15,727 bases of DNA, taken from NCBI GenBank assembly GCA_027575805.1, contig JANBPU010000341.1, forward strand, positions 1 through 15,727, given 5' to 3'. Under the pieces are notes generated by a model, which was not told the DNA's origin, did not search any database, and saw nothing but the letters and a program-made list of their open reading frames with translations. This DNA comes from Mycoemilia scoparia (lineage: Eukaryota > Kickxellomycota > Kickxellomycetes > Kickxellales > Kickxellaceae). Made by a program: the position numbers and the translations under genes. Positions 8,076 through 15,665 of this stretch are shown here, piece after piece; the first letter of the stretch is position 1; every line of letters starts with the position of its first letter.

Positions 8076-8855
8076 GATTTTGAATAAAGCGGATTTCTAA
8101 AAGAATAAAAGAATTTAAGAGAGAGATATCAATGTTGATAATGCGGAATACTGCTGTGCTTCTATTCACCTGTATTTATATTTGATTTTCAACCGTCTCC
8201 ACAGAAGGTGTCCAACTTCCTGATGCTAGAAGCTAAACAAAGTCAGTTTGTTCTAGGTATACTATTTTTATGTCAAAGGAGGCTATTTGCTATTTGACGC
8301 ATGTTGACTAAAGATTGGCTGGAATCAACATCTGTTTGACACTGAAATGTCAAATACCTTTAAATGAGAGAGTGATAAGTGGCGCACATCATCAATGGTT
8401 AACGCAGCCCTAAGTTTACATTAACTAACACAACTTCAAATAGGCACAGCCACTAGCTTCTAATAACCACTTTAAGTAATCTACCTGAAAAAAGTTAGTC
8501 GTCAATTTTAAATGGATTTGATAATTATTTAATGCATGTGATGTCAAAATAATAATTTAACTTGATTCGCGGCTGTTGCTGTTAGAGGCGAAGCCCAGAT
8601 AATGTATAATGTATATTGCAATGTTAATAGTAAAACAAGTGTGTAGATCGTGATCATGATAGATTTTAGAAAACTACATTATTATTTAAAATCAGATCAT
8701 CTCCCATAAACACAAAAATCAATATTAAAAGTCAGATCCACTATAAAAAAGGATTATAGTAATTGATAAAATATATAATCGCGCTTATTAAGGTGATAAT
8801 AGAGAGATAACGCTTTACTTTCTTTTATATTTCAAACACCCACAAAAGTTCCAAT
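8076..8855. promoter_or_regulatory. Divergent promoter region (orphan and Aim41 genes)
   Basis: This 780-base spacer separates two genes pointing away from each other and holds no ORF of note. On the plus strand TATAAAAA (8742-8749) and TATATAA (8772-8778) lie 80-115 bases ahead of the Aim41 start. Five TTGAC cores in both orientations cluster at 8272-8354, and TTTGACA (8335-8341) with TGTCAAA (8348-8354) forms a small palindrome. Regulation of both genes from here is inferred from layout. Confidence 0.5.
8097..8169 (-). other. Possible 5' untranslated-region intron of the 312-residue orphan
   Basis: On the minus strand, CAG|GTGAAT at 8169 and a pyrimidine-rich TTCTTTTATTCTTTTAG acceptor ending at 8097 would delimit a 73-base intron just ahead of the ATG. 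Size and acceptor fit a fungal intron, but no clear CTAAC-type branch point is seen. Confidence 0.25.
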
Positions 8856-9524
8856 ATGAACAACCGACTGACTTTAACCACCATGAAAAGAAGCTTAGGT
8901 CTATTTACCAGATCAAAAACTTTTGGTACCAACTTTTACTCAACCACACCCACAAGCGCAGCAGCAGCATCTACCGTTGGGACAACGACAACAACAATCC
9001 ATGGCAAACTAAAACAAGATTTAAAAACAGCAATGAAAGCCAAAGACAAACAGAAACTTAACGTGATCAAAGGGATATTATCAGACCTAACATATGCCGA
9101 AAAAAGCCAGCTACTCCCACCATCCAATACAGCGGCAGCAGCAGCAGCAGGATCAGTGGGATCAACACCACCAAGTTTTTCCAAAGATAATGATAGCGAT
9201 GTAGCTACAATTATTCAAAAATCAATCAAGAAACGTCAAGAATCGATTGAATCGTTCCAAAACAATGGAAGGCCCGAGCTTGCTGATGCCGAAAAACAAG
9301 AGGTTGAGATTTTGTCGAGTTATTTGCCTAAACAGTTGAGTGATGGGGAGATCGAGGCCATTGCGTTGGTGACTGTTAAAAGGCTTCTTGAGGCTAAGAA
9401 AATCAGTGGGGGGATTAAGAGTATGGGCGTGGTTATGAAGGAGCTTGATATTGATACGGCCAGAGCACCCAAAAGCCGGGTTGCTGGGATTGTAAAGAAA
9501 CTGTTGAGTTCATCAATGTCCTAG
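8856..9524 (+). CDS. AIM41: Mitochondrial YqeY/Aim41-like protein (GatB/YqeY domain)
   Basis: 222 residues, ATG at 8856; a second ATG at 8883 (residue 10, MKRSLGLFTRSK) could also serve. The N-terminus is rich in Arg, Lys, Ser and Thr with few acids, as in a mitochondrial presequence. From about residue 49 it matches the YqeY domain: KLKQDLKTAMKAKDKQKLNV, then RQESIESFQNNGRPELADAE, EVEILSSYLPKQLSDGEIEA, the Gly-containing SGGIKSMGVVMKEL, and a C-terminal AGIVKKLL helix. This domain is related to the C-terminal tRNA-binding part of GatB; yeast Aim41 is mitochondrial and poorly characterised. The protein exceeds yeast Aim41 (about 185 residues) mainly through its leader and an Ala/Ser/Pro linker at about residues 89-107, where bacterial YqeY has none. 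No intron. Family assignment is firm; a role near mitochondrial tRNA amidation is only suggested by homology. Confidence 0.92.
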   Translation: MNNRLTLTTMKRSLGLFTRSKTFGTNFYSTTPTSAAAASTVGTTTTTIHGKLKQDLKTAMKAKDKQKLNVIKGILSDLTYAEKSQLLPPSNTAAAAAAGSVGSTPPSFSKDNDSDVATIIQKSIKKRQESIESFQNNGRPELADAEKQEVEILSSYLPKQLSDGEIEAIALVTVKRLLEAKKISGGIKSMGVVMKELDIDTARAPKSRVAGIVKKLLSSSMS

Positions 9525-9931
9525 AATTCTTTTTAAACTTTTGGACCTTTTTTTTGGCGTGGTGGTTTCTTTTTGAATAAAATATCATAGAGAGCTGTTC
9601 TATTGAGCAGAGGAAGAGTTTTAGTCGGAAAATAGGTATTATATATTGAGAAAAAAAAAGAGAGATCGGCGTGGAGAGCTTTGTCTTTTTTATTTTTTTT
9701 GTACTTTGGATACAAAGAATAACGTTGCAACTTTAAATCCTGTAAGCCAAAGATATTTGAATTCTCATTTCAAAGTATCCAAGATGAGATGCTTCTTCCT
9801 GTCTGTTAGGCTCGATGTATGCATGAAGAGGAGAGTTAAAACAAGTATTGCTAGCATCATCTTGGAAAAAGAACAACCATGGCAGAGCGGTGGACAGGAT
9901 TTTCAAACAAATAAAGCAATGTCTTTGAGTT
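9525..9931. other. Intergenic stretch between Aim41 and the 38-residue ORF
   Basis: Convergent 3' ends meet here. T-rich sequence follows the Aim41 stop, and a plus-strand AATAAA near 9577 is a likely poly(A) signal. Minus-strand frames at 9733-9957 and 9765-9860 are open; the latter encodes a hydrophobic 31-residue peptide discussed separately. A CTAAC branch-like site and a TTTGGCTTACAG acceptor-like site on the minus strand could indicate an intron of a larger small-protein gene. Confidence 0.35.
9765..9860 (-). CDS. Possible 31-residue hydrophobic small ORF or exon
   Basis: Starts with two ATGs and begins MMLAILVLTLLFMHTSS, followed by a charged tail (LTDRKKHLILDTLK). It would make a single membrane helix with a basic flank. 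It lies 72 bases downstream of the 38-residue ORF on the same strand, just after a TTCTTTTTCCAAG acceptor-like sequence. It may be an exon of the same gene, an independent peptide or chance. Splicing from the GTATGC donor-like site to that acceptor would give an immediate stop, so no joined model is supported. Confidence 0.15.
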   Translation of the reverse strand: MMLAILVLTLLFMHTSSLTDRKKHLILDTLK

Positions 9932-10048
9932 TTAATAATAAGCCTTTGCATACTCAAGCATCACATCATTAGGCAGGTTTGGCGCCAAGTAGTAGTTCCA
10001 CCAAGGATTGTCTTGCGGTGCAGCAGGACCGTTATTGACCTTGTTCAT
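9932..10048 (-). CDS. Candidate 38-residue microprotein, Trp/Tyr-rich
   Basis: ATG at 10046-10048, TAA at 9932-9934; an in-frame TGA nine bases before the ATG fixes the start unless an intron lies there. The peptide is soluble-looking, with NPWWNYYLAPNLP in the middle and an acidic/aromatic end (MLEYAKAYY). Codon choice and base composition (GGT CCT GCT GCA CCG, TAC TAC TTG GCG CCA) differ sharply from the AT-rich surroundings and look like a translated gene. A TATATAA element lies about 85 bases upstream on the same strand. I do not recognise the family. A GTATGC donor-like sequence near the end leaves open that it is the first exon of a slightly longer gene. Confidence 0.5.
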   Translation of the reverse strand: MNKVNNGPAAPQDNPWWNYYLAPNLPNDVMLEYAKAYY

Positions 10049-10095
10049 GCAACTCTCTCAACTCAGTGCCATCACACACACACGCACACCAAATA

Positions 10096-10179
10096 ACGCG
10101 TCATGGCCAAAGTATATCGAATCATGTGCATTATATAAAATAAACAAACACGGCTTGTTTATTTGTTTATTTTGTTTAT
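10096..10179. promoter_or_regulatory. Cluster of forkhead-like motifs with an ACGCGT box
   Basis: RTAAAYA-type motifs occur at 10140-10146 (plus, ATAAACA) and as TGTTTAT at 10156-10162, 10164-10170 and 10173-10179. AAATAAACAA (10138-10147) and TTGTTTATTT (10155-10164) form a perfect 10-bp inverted repeat. ACGCGT, the MluI cell-cycle box bound by MBF-type factors in yeasts, is at 10096-10101. Function is inferred from motifs only. Confidence 0.4.
10131..10140 (-). promoter_or_regulatory. TATA-like box of the 38-residue ORF
   Basis: The minus strand reads TTTTATATAA, 83-92 bases ahead of the ATG at 10048, matching the spacing at other starts. The plus strand reads TATATAAAA over the same bases, so direction is not decided by the motif. 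Confidence 0.4.
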
Positions 10180-11011
10180 CTTTACACTACTAGCATCATA
10201 TGCCATATACTTCTTGGCCATTCATCATCAAGCTGGACATTCATTTTGTCCTACCACGCCAAATAGCTAATATATCGAGCGTTGGTGTTGAGTTCACACG
10301 CAGCTATTGAGTTCGCAATAATCTTGTTTTTTACGCAGCTCGCTATTTGTTATCGCTACTATCTCGGCTTGGGCGCAAAGACATATTGAAGTCATTGAGT
10401 GAAGTCTTTGTGTGGTAGGGAAAATCTTTCTATTCTACCAGCCAACCATGCAAAAAGACAATATTATAGTGGTTTTTTTCTGGTTGTGGTGTGGAAACCC
10501 AATCGTCTGTCTAACGTTGTCTTGATGTAAACCCATTGTCTTGTTAGGCTTGAACTCAACCAGGGTTAACAAATAAAACGGCTTACAATGGCGGTGGTGG
10601 TGGTGGTGATAGCTCGCTTGTGTTATCTCCCCTGGCTCGAAGGTAGATGTAGTACCTGCCCTTTATTTATTTCTGGGCTGAGATTGTTGTTGCTGTTGTC
10701 TATTTAAGAACAACAGGAAGGGAAGGGAGTGAAAAAGTTCAACTTTGGTTTATAAACTCACCACCATCATCATCATCGTTCTTGTGTTTTATATATTTAT
10801 ATATACTATACCTTTTTTCTCTCCTTTCTGAATAACGTTTTTTACGTATACCAACACATATATTTCCATCCTACTTGTATTCTTTCTTCTTAGTTCCTTT
10901 TCCTACTCATAATATATCTTCATAGCTATCTATTTGTACTTTAAAACCCGAAAAAAATCGTTTCACTATAGCACTCTTTTTTCCCCCACTTATTATTGAT
11001 ATTTGAAAGTG

Positions 11012-14000
11012 ATGTCTAACAGGGCGTGTGGCTGGGTACTTGTAGATAATGACATTACTGCCAGTCTGCAAACGCTATCCAAAGATCATGACGACGACAA
11101 CATCAACAGCAACAGCACTTTTTTGAAAGATTTTGGATCTCCTTTCAAGGTCGCCAACAGTGCTAATGGAATAATGAGTAGTGGGGGCGGCGCCAGTGTT
11201 ACTGCTACTGCTTTATTCTCATCAGGATCTTCGGATAAATTGAATCCCCACATTTCTACAAAAAATGTCTCCGGGATTGTTCCTATAAACAATAACAGTA
11301 GTAATAGAAGTGGCGACAAGACTCTTATAAACAGGGACGGCAGCAGCAAAAGCCATCACCAGAGATTGCCGATTATTCATTTCCCTTCATCAACGCAATC
11401 TTCTGGAGCATCCACGGCTGATACGACTAATAATAGCTCATTGGTACAAACAACAACCACAACCACAGCAATGACAACAGCGGCAGAAAGAGGTGGTGGG
11501 ACTTTAAAATCCAAACCCAAACTGATGTTAGCTCCCGAACTTATTGACTGGATAAATTCCCAGCCCGATTATGATTATAACACCTGTCGACTAAACACGA
11601 TTTCTAGTCTAAACAGCTGTTCAAGTAGATCCCCACTCAAATATACCACAATTAGTGGGAATACGCTAACACCTGATATACGGAATACTATTTGTATGGC
11701 TGGTTCGCAAGCAGCATCGTCGACATTTGGTTCTGAAATTTCTGGCAGCCAACAGAACCAGCACCAGCACCAGCACTTGCAGAACAAGAATATTGGTAAT
11801 AGCGGTGATGGAAGTATAATAGTGCCATCTCGACGCCCGCGCCGAGGTAGAAGATCGAGTATTCATGGAATCGATTTGGTATCAGAATTCGACCCCAACG
11901 CTACAAACACTTCCAACCAAAGCCAACAGCAAATAAACACGATATCTCCTCCACCACCACCACAAATGTCAACATCTGCTTCTGCTTCTTCTGGTACAGT
12001 AAGAAGTTACAGAACACTACGTTACAACAACAACAGCAACAATAGGAATGCTGAGCCGAATAGTGGAATGCTGGTGGTGAGGATCATTGAAATCCAGCAA
12101 CGAGGTGGAAATGTTCCAAAAACAAAGCCAGGAGGTGCATCATCACAATTTATTAGATGTTCAGCTATGGTTGGCGAAGACCAGGTTGTTAATCTAAAAG
12201 CCCAGCCTATCCAGAACCTAGGAAACAAAACGTGGTCAGCCATGTATGATGATACTTTGGTGTTTGATGTTAAGAGGTCGTGTACTTTTAAACTTTCTGT
12301 GTATTCTGAAACCTTACCTACTGGCTCCGGTTCTGGTTCTGGAATTGGCAAACCAAAGTATTCCAATAATGGAAACAATGTTGGACTGGGGTTATTGAAT
12401 TCGCAGGTCTCTGGACCCAAGAACAAACAGCAGCTGCAGGAACAGCAACATCGGCCTCGGTCTAGAATATTTAGTCTATTGGATACACTTAAACCCAAAA
12501 GTCTTCGTAGCCGAGCCAGTACATTGTTTTCTAGTAAACACCACCACACCAACAACAACAACAACCACAATAATAATAGTAGTAGTAATAGCGATTTGGT
12601 AAATAGTACTCAACAGCAACAAAAAAGAGTGGCCGGGATGTTCACACAAGAACAGGCACAAAAATTATTTCCAATAGCCGAAACCAATCCTATCAACAAC
12701 AACACCAGCGACATTAATACTAACAGATATGATAGTTGCAGCACGACTAGCAACGAGTATGTTGCTGGGATTTCTATAACTACTTCGGATGGCAATCATC
12801 TTACCCAAGAGTTTTTGATCCAACATCACGACAATTCCCAAAAATCCAAACCACTGCCCACCGAAAACCAACAGAAAGATAATGGGGTTAATACAAGCAG
12901 TGGTGGAGAGATTCGGAGTCGTCGTCGATTATTATTATTGCATAAATCAACACAATCGAATGGTTTCAACAAAGCGTCGCCTAGATGGAGTACATTTGAG
13001 CCTGGTCCAAACGGCGGTGGTAGTAGCAGTAGTAGTAGTAGTAGTCCATATCCTCCTGGATTATCATTACCCCTTAACAACGTTCCTTCTCCTCTCTCAC
13101 CTCACTCCAGTAGCAACACGGGTAATAACAAGAGTTGGTTAACGAATGGTGGCGGTGGCGGATACAGAGGAAGCGGATTTTTCGATAACATAAAGCTTCG
13201 TACCAGAAATCGAGCATTTTCAACTGCTGTTGATAATAATGGTTTTGGTGGAGGGGTTCACTCAGCAGCGACAGAAGCAGTAGTAGGGGACTCACAAATA
13301 CCTATCGGCGAAATGTATTTAGACCTAAAAGTTGAGCGAAAACCAAAACGTAGAGTCAGATATACTTTACCTGCGTTTACTGAAAAACAATTAATGCTTC
13401 GTGGTGGAAACAATGCGGAGTTGTTGGTGGTTTTGGAATATGGAATCATAGTTTGTGAAAATACCAATAATAATAATGATAATGGTGGTGGTTTGCAACT
13501 CGGTGTTGACCATTCGTCATCATCAGCTGCTACAGCTGCTACTATACACAAATCTATAAGCCCCAAAAAATCTTCAACTTCCCTCACAATGCTCCTTCTC
13601 CAAAAAAAGAAATGGGAACAAGAACTTGCTGAAGACAAAAAAATCCTTGCTCAAAGCTTTGTCAATATATTTACACGTGCAGGTCGCGTATCAATTTGGA
13701 AGAGATATTGGGTGGTCTTGACTTCTGAATCTATTTCTCTGTATTCACATCCCCATGATTTTGATATCGAAAAATACCAAAATAAAGACCGAGCAGATAG
13801 CAAGAATGACGAGGTTGATGCGATGTTGCTGGGTCGTATTTCGTTACTTAATTTCGAAAATGCTTCTCAAGTGTATAACTCTACTACAGATTTGATCAGT
13901 ATTGGCCCAACTGGAATTGAATTGTGTTTTTTGGAGTCTGCAATGAGCGAGCGACATCGTAGACAAAGTGCAGTACCCAGAAATAAACAACAGCAGGTGT

Positions 14001-15388
14001 TAACATCTGGTGGTGGTAGTGGTGTGGCTAAAGGATTTGGGTTTAATCAATTGAGAACAGGAAGAATATCAAAGTTACCTGAACGGTATCAGGGATTTGC
14101 CAGAAATCACCATCATCATCATCATCACAGAGGAAATAACAGTAGTCTGGTTGGTGGTTCTAATACCAATTCCAATAATTTCAAATCTTCCACAACAACA
14201 GCGGCTACAACTAATACAAATAACGAACCATCGCAATGGCAATGTCGTGTCTATTTGTTAATGGACACTTTATCTGACCGCGATAGATGGCTGGATATAC
14301 TAAACTCTACAATTAAACCAAGAACCCAAAGAGCACGCCAAAGAGCAGCCACACAATACCAGCAGCAAGAACAAGAGCGCCAGCAACAGCAAAGATCAAA
14401 CAGTATTGGTATTATGACTGGTGGTGGTTCGTCTTCAATCATGGTTAAAAGAAATCGAGCTGTAACTCAAGTTTATCAAAACTCGGCATCTGTTCCAAAA
14501 CCACCAATTCCATTATCCATCACCAATTCTTTATCAACTACTGTCACCCCCACGGCTACGAATGCTGCTCAAAAAAGGTTGACATCATTATTCCTGAATC
14601 CAGCTGTTGAATCCAATAATAGCAATGACGATACTATGGTTGAAGATGCAAACGAAAATGTAATCATCAACCCCATCACAAACCCTGTACCATCAGAATC
14701 ATCATCGACAGCAACGAAGACGAGTGTACTAAGAAATTGCGGATCACAAGCTTCAATTCCAATTCATAGTCGAAAATCAATTGGGTTTAGCCGAGATGAG
14801 TTTGGAAAACCATCATCACCGTCTTGTGTATCTACAGATATAAATAAGTCTAAAGATCATAATAACAGCGAATCTACAATCATTACACCACCTAATCTAA
14901 GCAGCAGAGTCAATACGAAAAGACGAGGTAGAAAGACAACCACTACTACTACTAGGAGAAGACCACGTCGCAGTATGAGTGTATCAGATTTTGAAACAAT
15001 TTCCGCAAAGTATTATAGTGGAAATGGTCAAATTCAACCTACTCCAATGAAACCCAAACTTATTACTATTGACCCAACTACTAATACTAGTAGTAGCAGT
15101 GGTGGTGGTGGTGGTGGTTTTATTGAAAGATCATCATCGTTGTCACCTGGATCTTCTAATTTTATATCTGAACCTACAGTCATAACTTCTAGTACAACTG
15201 GCACATTTGGACCAAAAAGTAAAAATAGTGGCATTAACAGTAGTAGTAGTAGTAGTAGTAGTAGTGATGATGATGATGAGGATGATGAAGATGCGGCGAT
15301 TGTTAAAATTATTGGCCAATCTAAACAAAAAAGAACTGGAATAGTTAATCATCGATTCTTATTTGTGTGGCATCAAACTGATTTATAA
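11012..15388 (+). CDS. Anillin-like C2/PH-domain protein (cytokinesis scaffold family)
   Basis: 1458 residues from the ATG at 11012; the frame extends three codons upstream only to a TTG. Residues 1 to about 350 are Ser/Asn/Thr/Gln-rich and disordered. A C2-like module begins near 352 (GMLVVRIIEIQQ, later TWSAMYDDTLVFDV, CTFKLSVYSE), is broken at about 437 by over 300 low-complexity residues, and resumes near 762 (IPIGEMYLDLKVERKPKRRV), as in the anillin-homology region. A pleckstrin-homology domain follows from about 882 (FVNIFTRAGRVSIWKRYWVV; then LLGRISLLNFENAS, TGIELCF), is interrupted at about 979-1070 by an insert with a His run, and closes with CRVYLLMDTLSDRDRWLDIL. The tail has basic (RRRPRRSMS) and acidic (DDDDEDDED) patches. 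Anillin, Mid1/Mid2 and Bud4 proteins tie the cytokinetic ring, septins and membrane together; this role is inferred. PH domain is clear; anillin family is likely; orthologue unnamed. Confidence 0.8.
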   Translation: MSNRACGWVLVDNDITASLQTLSKDHDDDNINSNSTFLKDFGSPFKVANSANGIMSSGGGASVTATALFSSGSSDKLNPHISTKNVSGIVPINNNSSNRSGDKTLINRDGSSKSHHQRLPIIHFPSSTQSSGASTADTTNNSSLVQTTTTTTAMTTAAERGGGTLKSKPKLMLAPELIDWINSQPDYDYNTCRLNTISSLNSCSSRSPLKYTTISGNTLTPDIRNTICMAGSQAASSTFGSEISGSQQNQHQHQHLQNKNIGNSGDGSIIVPSRRPRRGRRSSIHGIDLVSEFDPNATNTSNQSQQQINTISPPPPPQMSTSASASSGTVRSYRTLRYNNNSNNRNAEPNSGMLVVRIIEIQQRGGNVPKTKPGGASSQFIRCSAMVGEDQVVNLKAQPIQNLGNKTWSAMYDDTLVFDVKRSCTFKLSVYSETLPTGSGSGSGIGKPKYSNNGNNVGLGLLNSQVSGPKNKQQLQEQQHRPRSRIFSLLDTLKPKSLRSRASTLFSSKHHHTNNNNNHNNNSSSNSDLVNSTQQQQKRVAGMFTQEQAQKLFPIAETNPINNNTSDINTNRYDSCSTTSNEYVAGISITTSDGNHLTQEFLIQHHDNSQKSKPLPTENQQKDNGVNTSSGGEIRSRRRLLLLHKSTQSNGFNKASPRWSTFEPGPNGGGSSSSSSSSPYPPGLSLPLNNVPSPLSPHSSSNTGNNKSWLTNGGGGGYRGSGFFDNIKLRTRNRAFSTAVDNNGFGGGVHSAATEAVVGDSQIPIGEMYLDLKVERKPKRRVRYTLPAFTEKQLMLRGGNNAELLVVLEYGIIVCENTNNNNDNGGGLQLGVDHSSSSAATAATIHKSISPKKSSTSLTMLLLQKKKWEQELAEDKKILAQSFVNIFTRAGRVSIWKRYWVVLTSESISLYSHPHDFDIEKYQNKDRADSKNDEVDAMLLGRISLLNFENASQVYNSTTDLISIGPTGIELCFLESAMSERHRRQSAVPRNKQQQVLTSGGGSGVAKGFGFNQLRTGRISKLPERYQGFARNHHHHHHHRGNNSSLVGGSNTNSNNFKSSTTTAATTNTNNEPSQWQCRVYLLMDTLSDRDRWLDILNSTIKPRTQRARQRAATQYQQQEQERQQQQRSNSIGIMTGGGSSSIMVKRNRAVTQVYQNSASVPKPPIPLSITNSLSTTVTPTATNAAQKRLTSLFLNPAVESNNSNDDTMVEDANENVIINPITNPVPSESSSTATKTSVLRNCGSQASIPIHSRKSIGFSRDEFGKPSSPSCVSTDINKSKDHNNSESTIITPPNLSSRVNTKRRGRKTTTTTTRRRPRRSMSVSDFETISAKYYSGNGQIQPTPMKPKLITIDPTTNTSSSSGGGGGGFIERSSSLSPGSSNFISEPTVITSSTTGTFGPKSKNSGINSSSSSSSSSDDDDEDDEDAAIVKIIGQSKQKRTGIVNHRFLFVWHQTDL
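15239..15265. repeat. AGT trinucleotide repeat in the anillin-like gene
   Basis: Nine AGT units encode a Ser run that passes into GAT/GAG codons for an acidic stretch. Another AGT/AGC run lies at 13021-13044. In-frame length polymorphism is likely. Confidence 0.85.
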
Positions 15389-15420
15389 TTGTCACATTTA
15401 TATATTTATGATCTTTTTTG

Positions 15421-15452
<32 letters not shown>
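15421..15452. repeat. ATT microsatellite
   Basis: Ten perfect ATT units begin 33 bases after the stop codon, in the presumed 3' untranslated region, followed by imperfect ATT-like units. Confidence 0.9.
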
Positions 15453-15502
15453 CAATATTATTATCTAACAAATATTTAAAGATACCTTTATTTGGTCAGA
15501 TT

Positions 15503-15571
15503 TTATACAACCTTAAGCAAAAATTGGTTCATCAGAAGTTGTATATCAAATGGCAGGTGATTGGGTCAAAA
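15503..15571. repeat. Dispersed repeat, copy B
   Basis: Partner of 1928-1997 in the same orientation, about 70% identical by eye. It lies directly before the TTTGCACC-type units, which copy A lacks, so the shared element may end near 15575. Confidence 0.5.
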
Positions 15572-15584
15572 ATGGCATATATTT

Positions 15585-15665
15585 GAATTCTGCACCAAAT
15601 TTTATTAATTTTGCACCTTTTTTTGTGAATTTTGCACCTTTTTTTGAAAATTTGCACCAAAATTC
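15585..15665. repeat. Four tandem TTTGCACC-type units, 20-21 base period
   Basis: TGCACC occurs at 15591-15596, 15612-15617, 15633-15638 and 15653-15658, each preceded by T-rich and followed by A- or T-rich sequence. Starts are spaced 21, 21 and 20 bases apart, about two helical turns. The outer units are followed by AAA and the inner units by TTTTTTT, and GAATTC/AAATTC flanks give partial mirror symmetry. Confidence 0.7.

Larger units (their letters stand above)
10049..11011. promoter_or_regulatory. Upstream region and leader of the anillin-like gene
   Basis: This spacer lies between the 38-residue ORF (-) and the anillin-like gene (+). It has a CA-rich microsatellite near 10073-10090, a GGT run at 10589-10606, plus-strand TATAAA (10751-10756), a TATA-rich tract at 10788-10806 and a pyrimidine-rich tract after it. 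After an ATG-TAG minimal frame at 10647-10652, no ATG occurs until the gene's start at 11012, consistent with a leader of 200-300 bases. GTATAC near 10847 and TTTCTTCTTAG near 10894 could bound a short leader intron, but this is weak. Confidence 0.5.

Noticed and set aside
9461..9524. CTG decoded as Ser (CTG-clade yeast code)
   Set aside because: CTG falls at a conserved hydrophobic position of the YqeY C-terminal helix, which favours Leu; evidence is limited to a few codons.
9646..9972. Plus-strand open frame of about 108 codons downstream of Aim41
   Set aside because: It has no early ATG with context, spans the probable Aim41 poly(A) region and conflicts with the better-supported minus-strand 38-residue ORF.
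10073..10090. CA-rich repeat as a regulatory element
   Set aside because: A short, interrupted microsatellite with nothing to suggest function beyond slippage.
10182..10244. 20-codon minus-strand frame upstream of the microprotein's TATA-like box
   Set aside because: Too short, upstream of the presumed transcription start and with no compositional signal.
12022..12570. Minus-strand open frame of 182 codons inside the anillin-like gene
   Set aside because: Antisense to a strong coding region; its Leu/Val runs mirror the Asn/Gln/Ser repeats of the real frame.
13258..13638. Minus-strand open frame of 126 codons
   Set aside because: Antisense shadow of the C2/PH linker region, with no recognisable domain.
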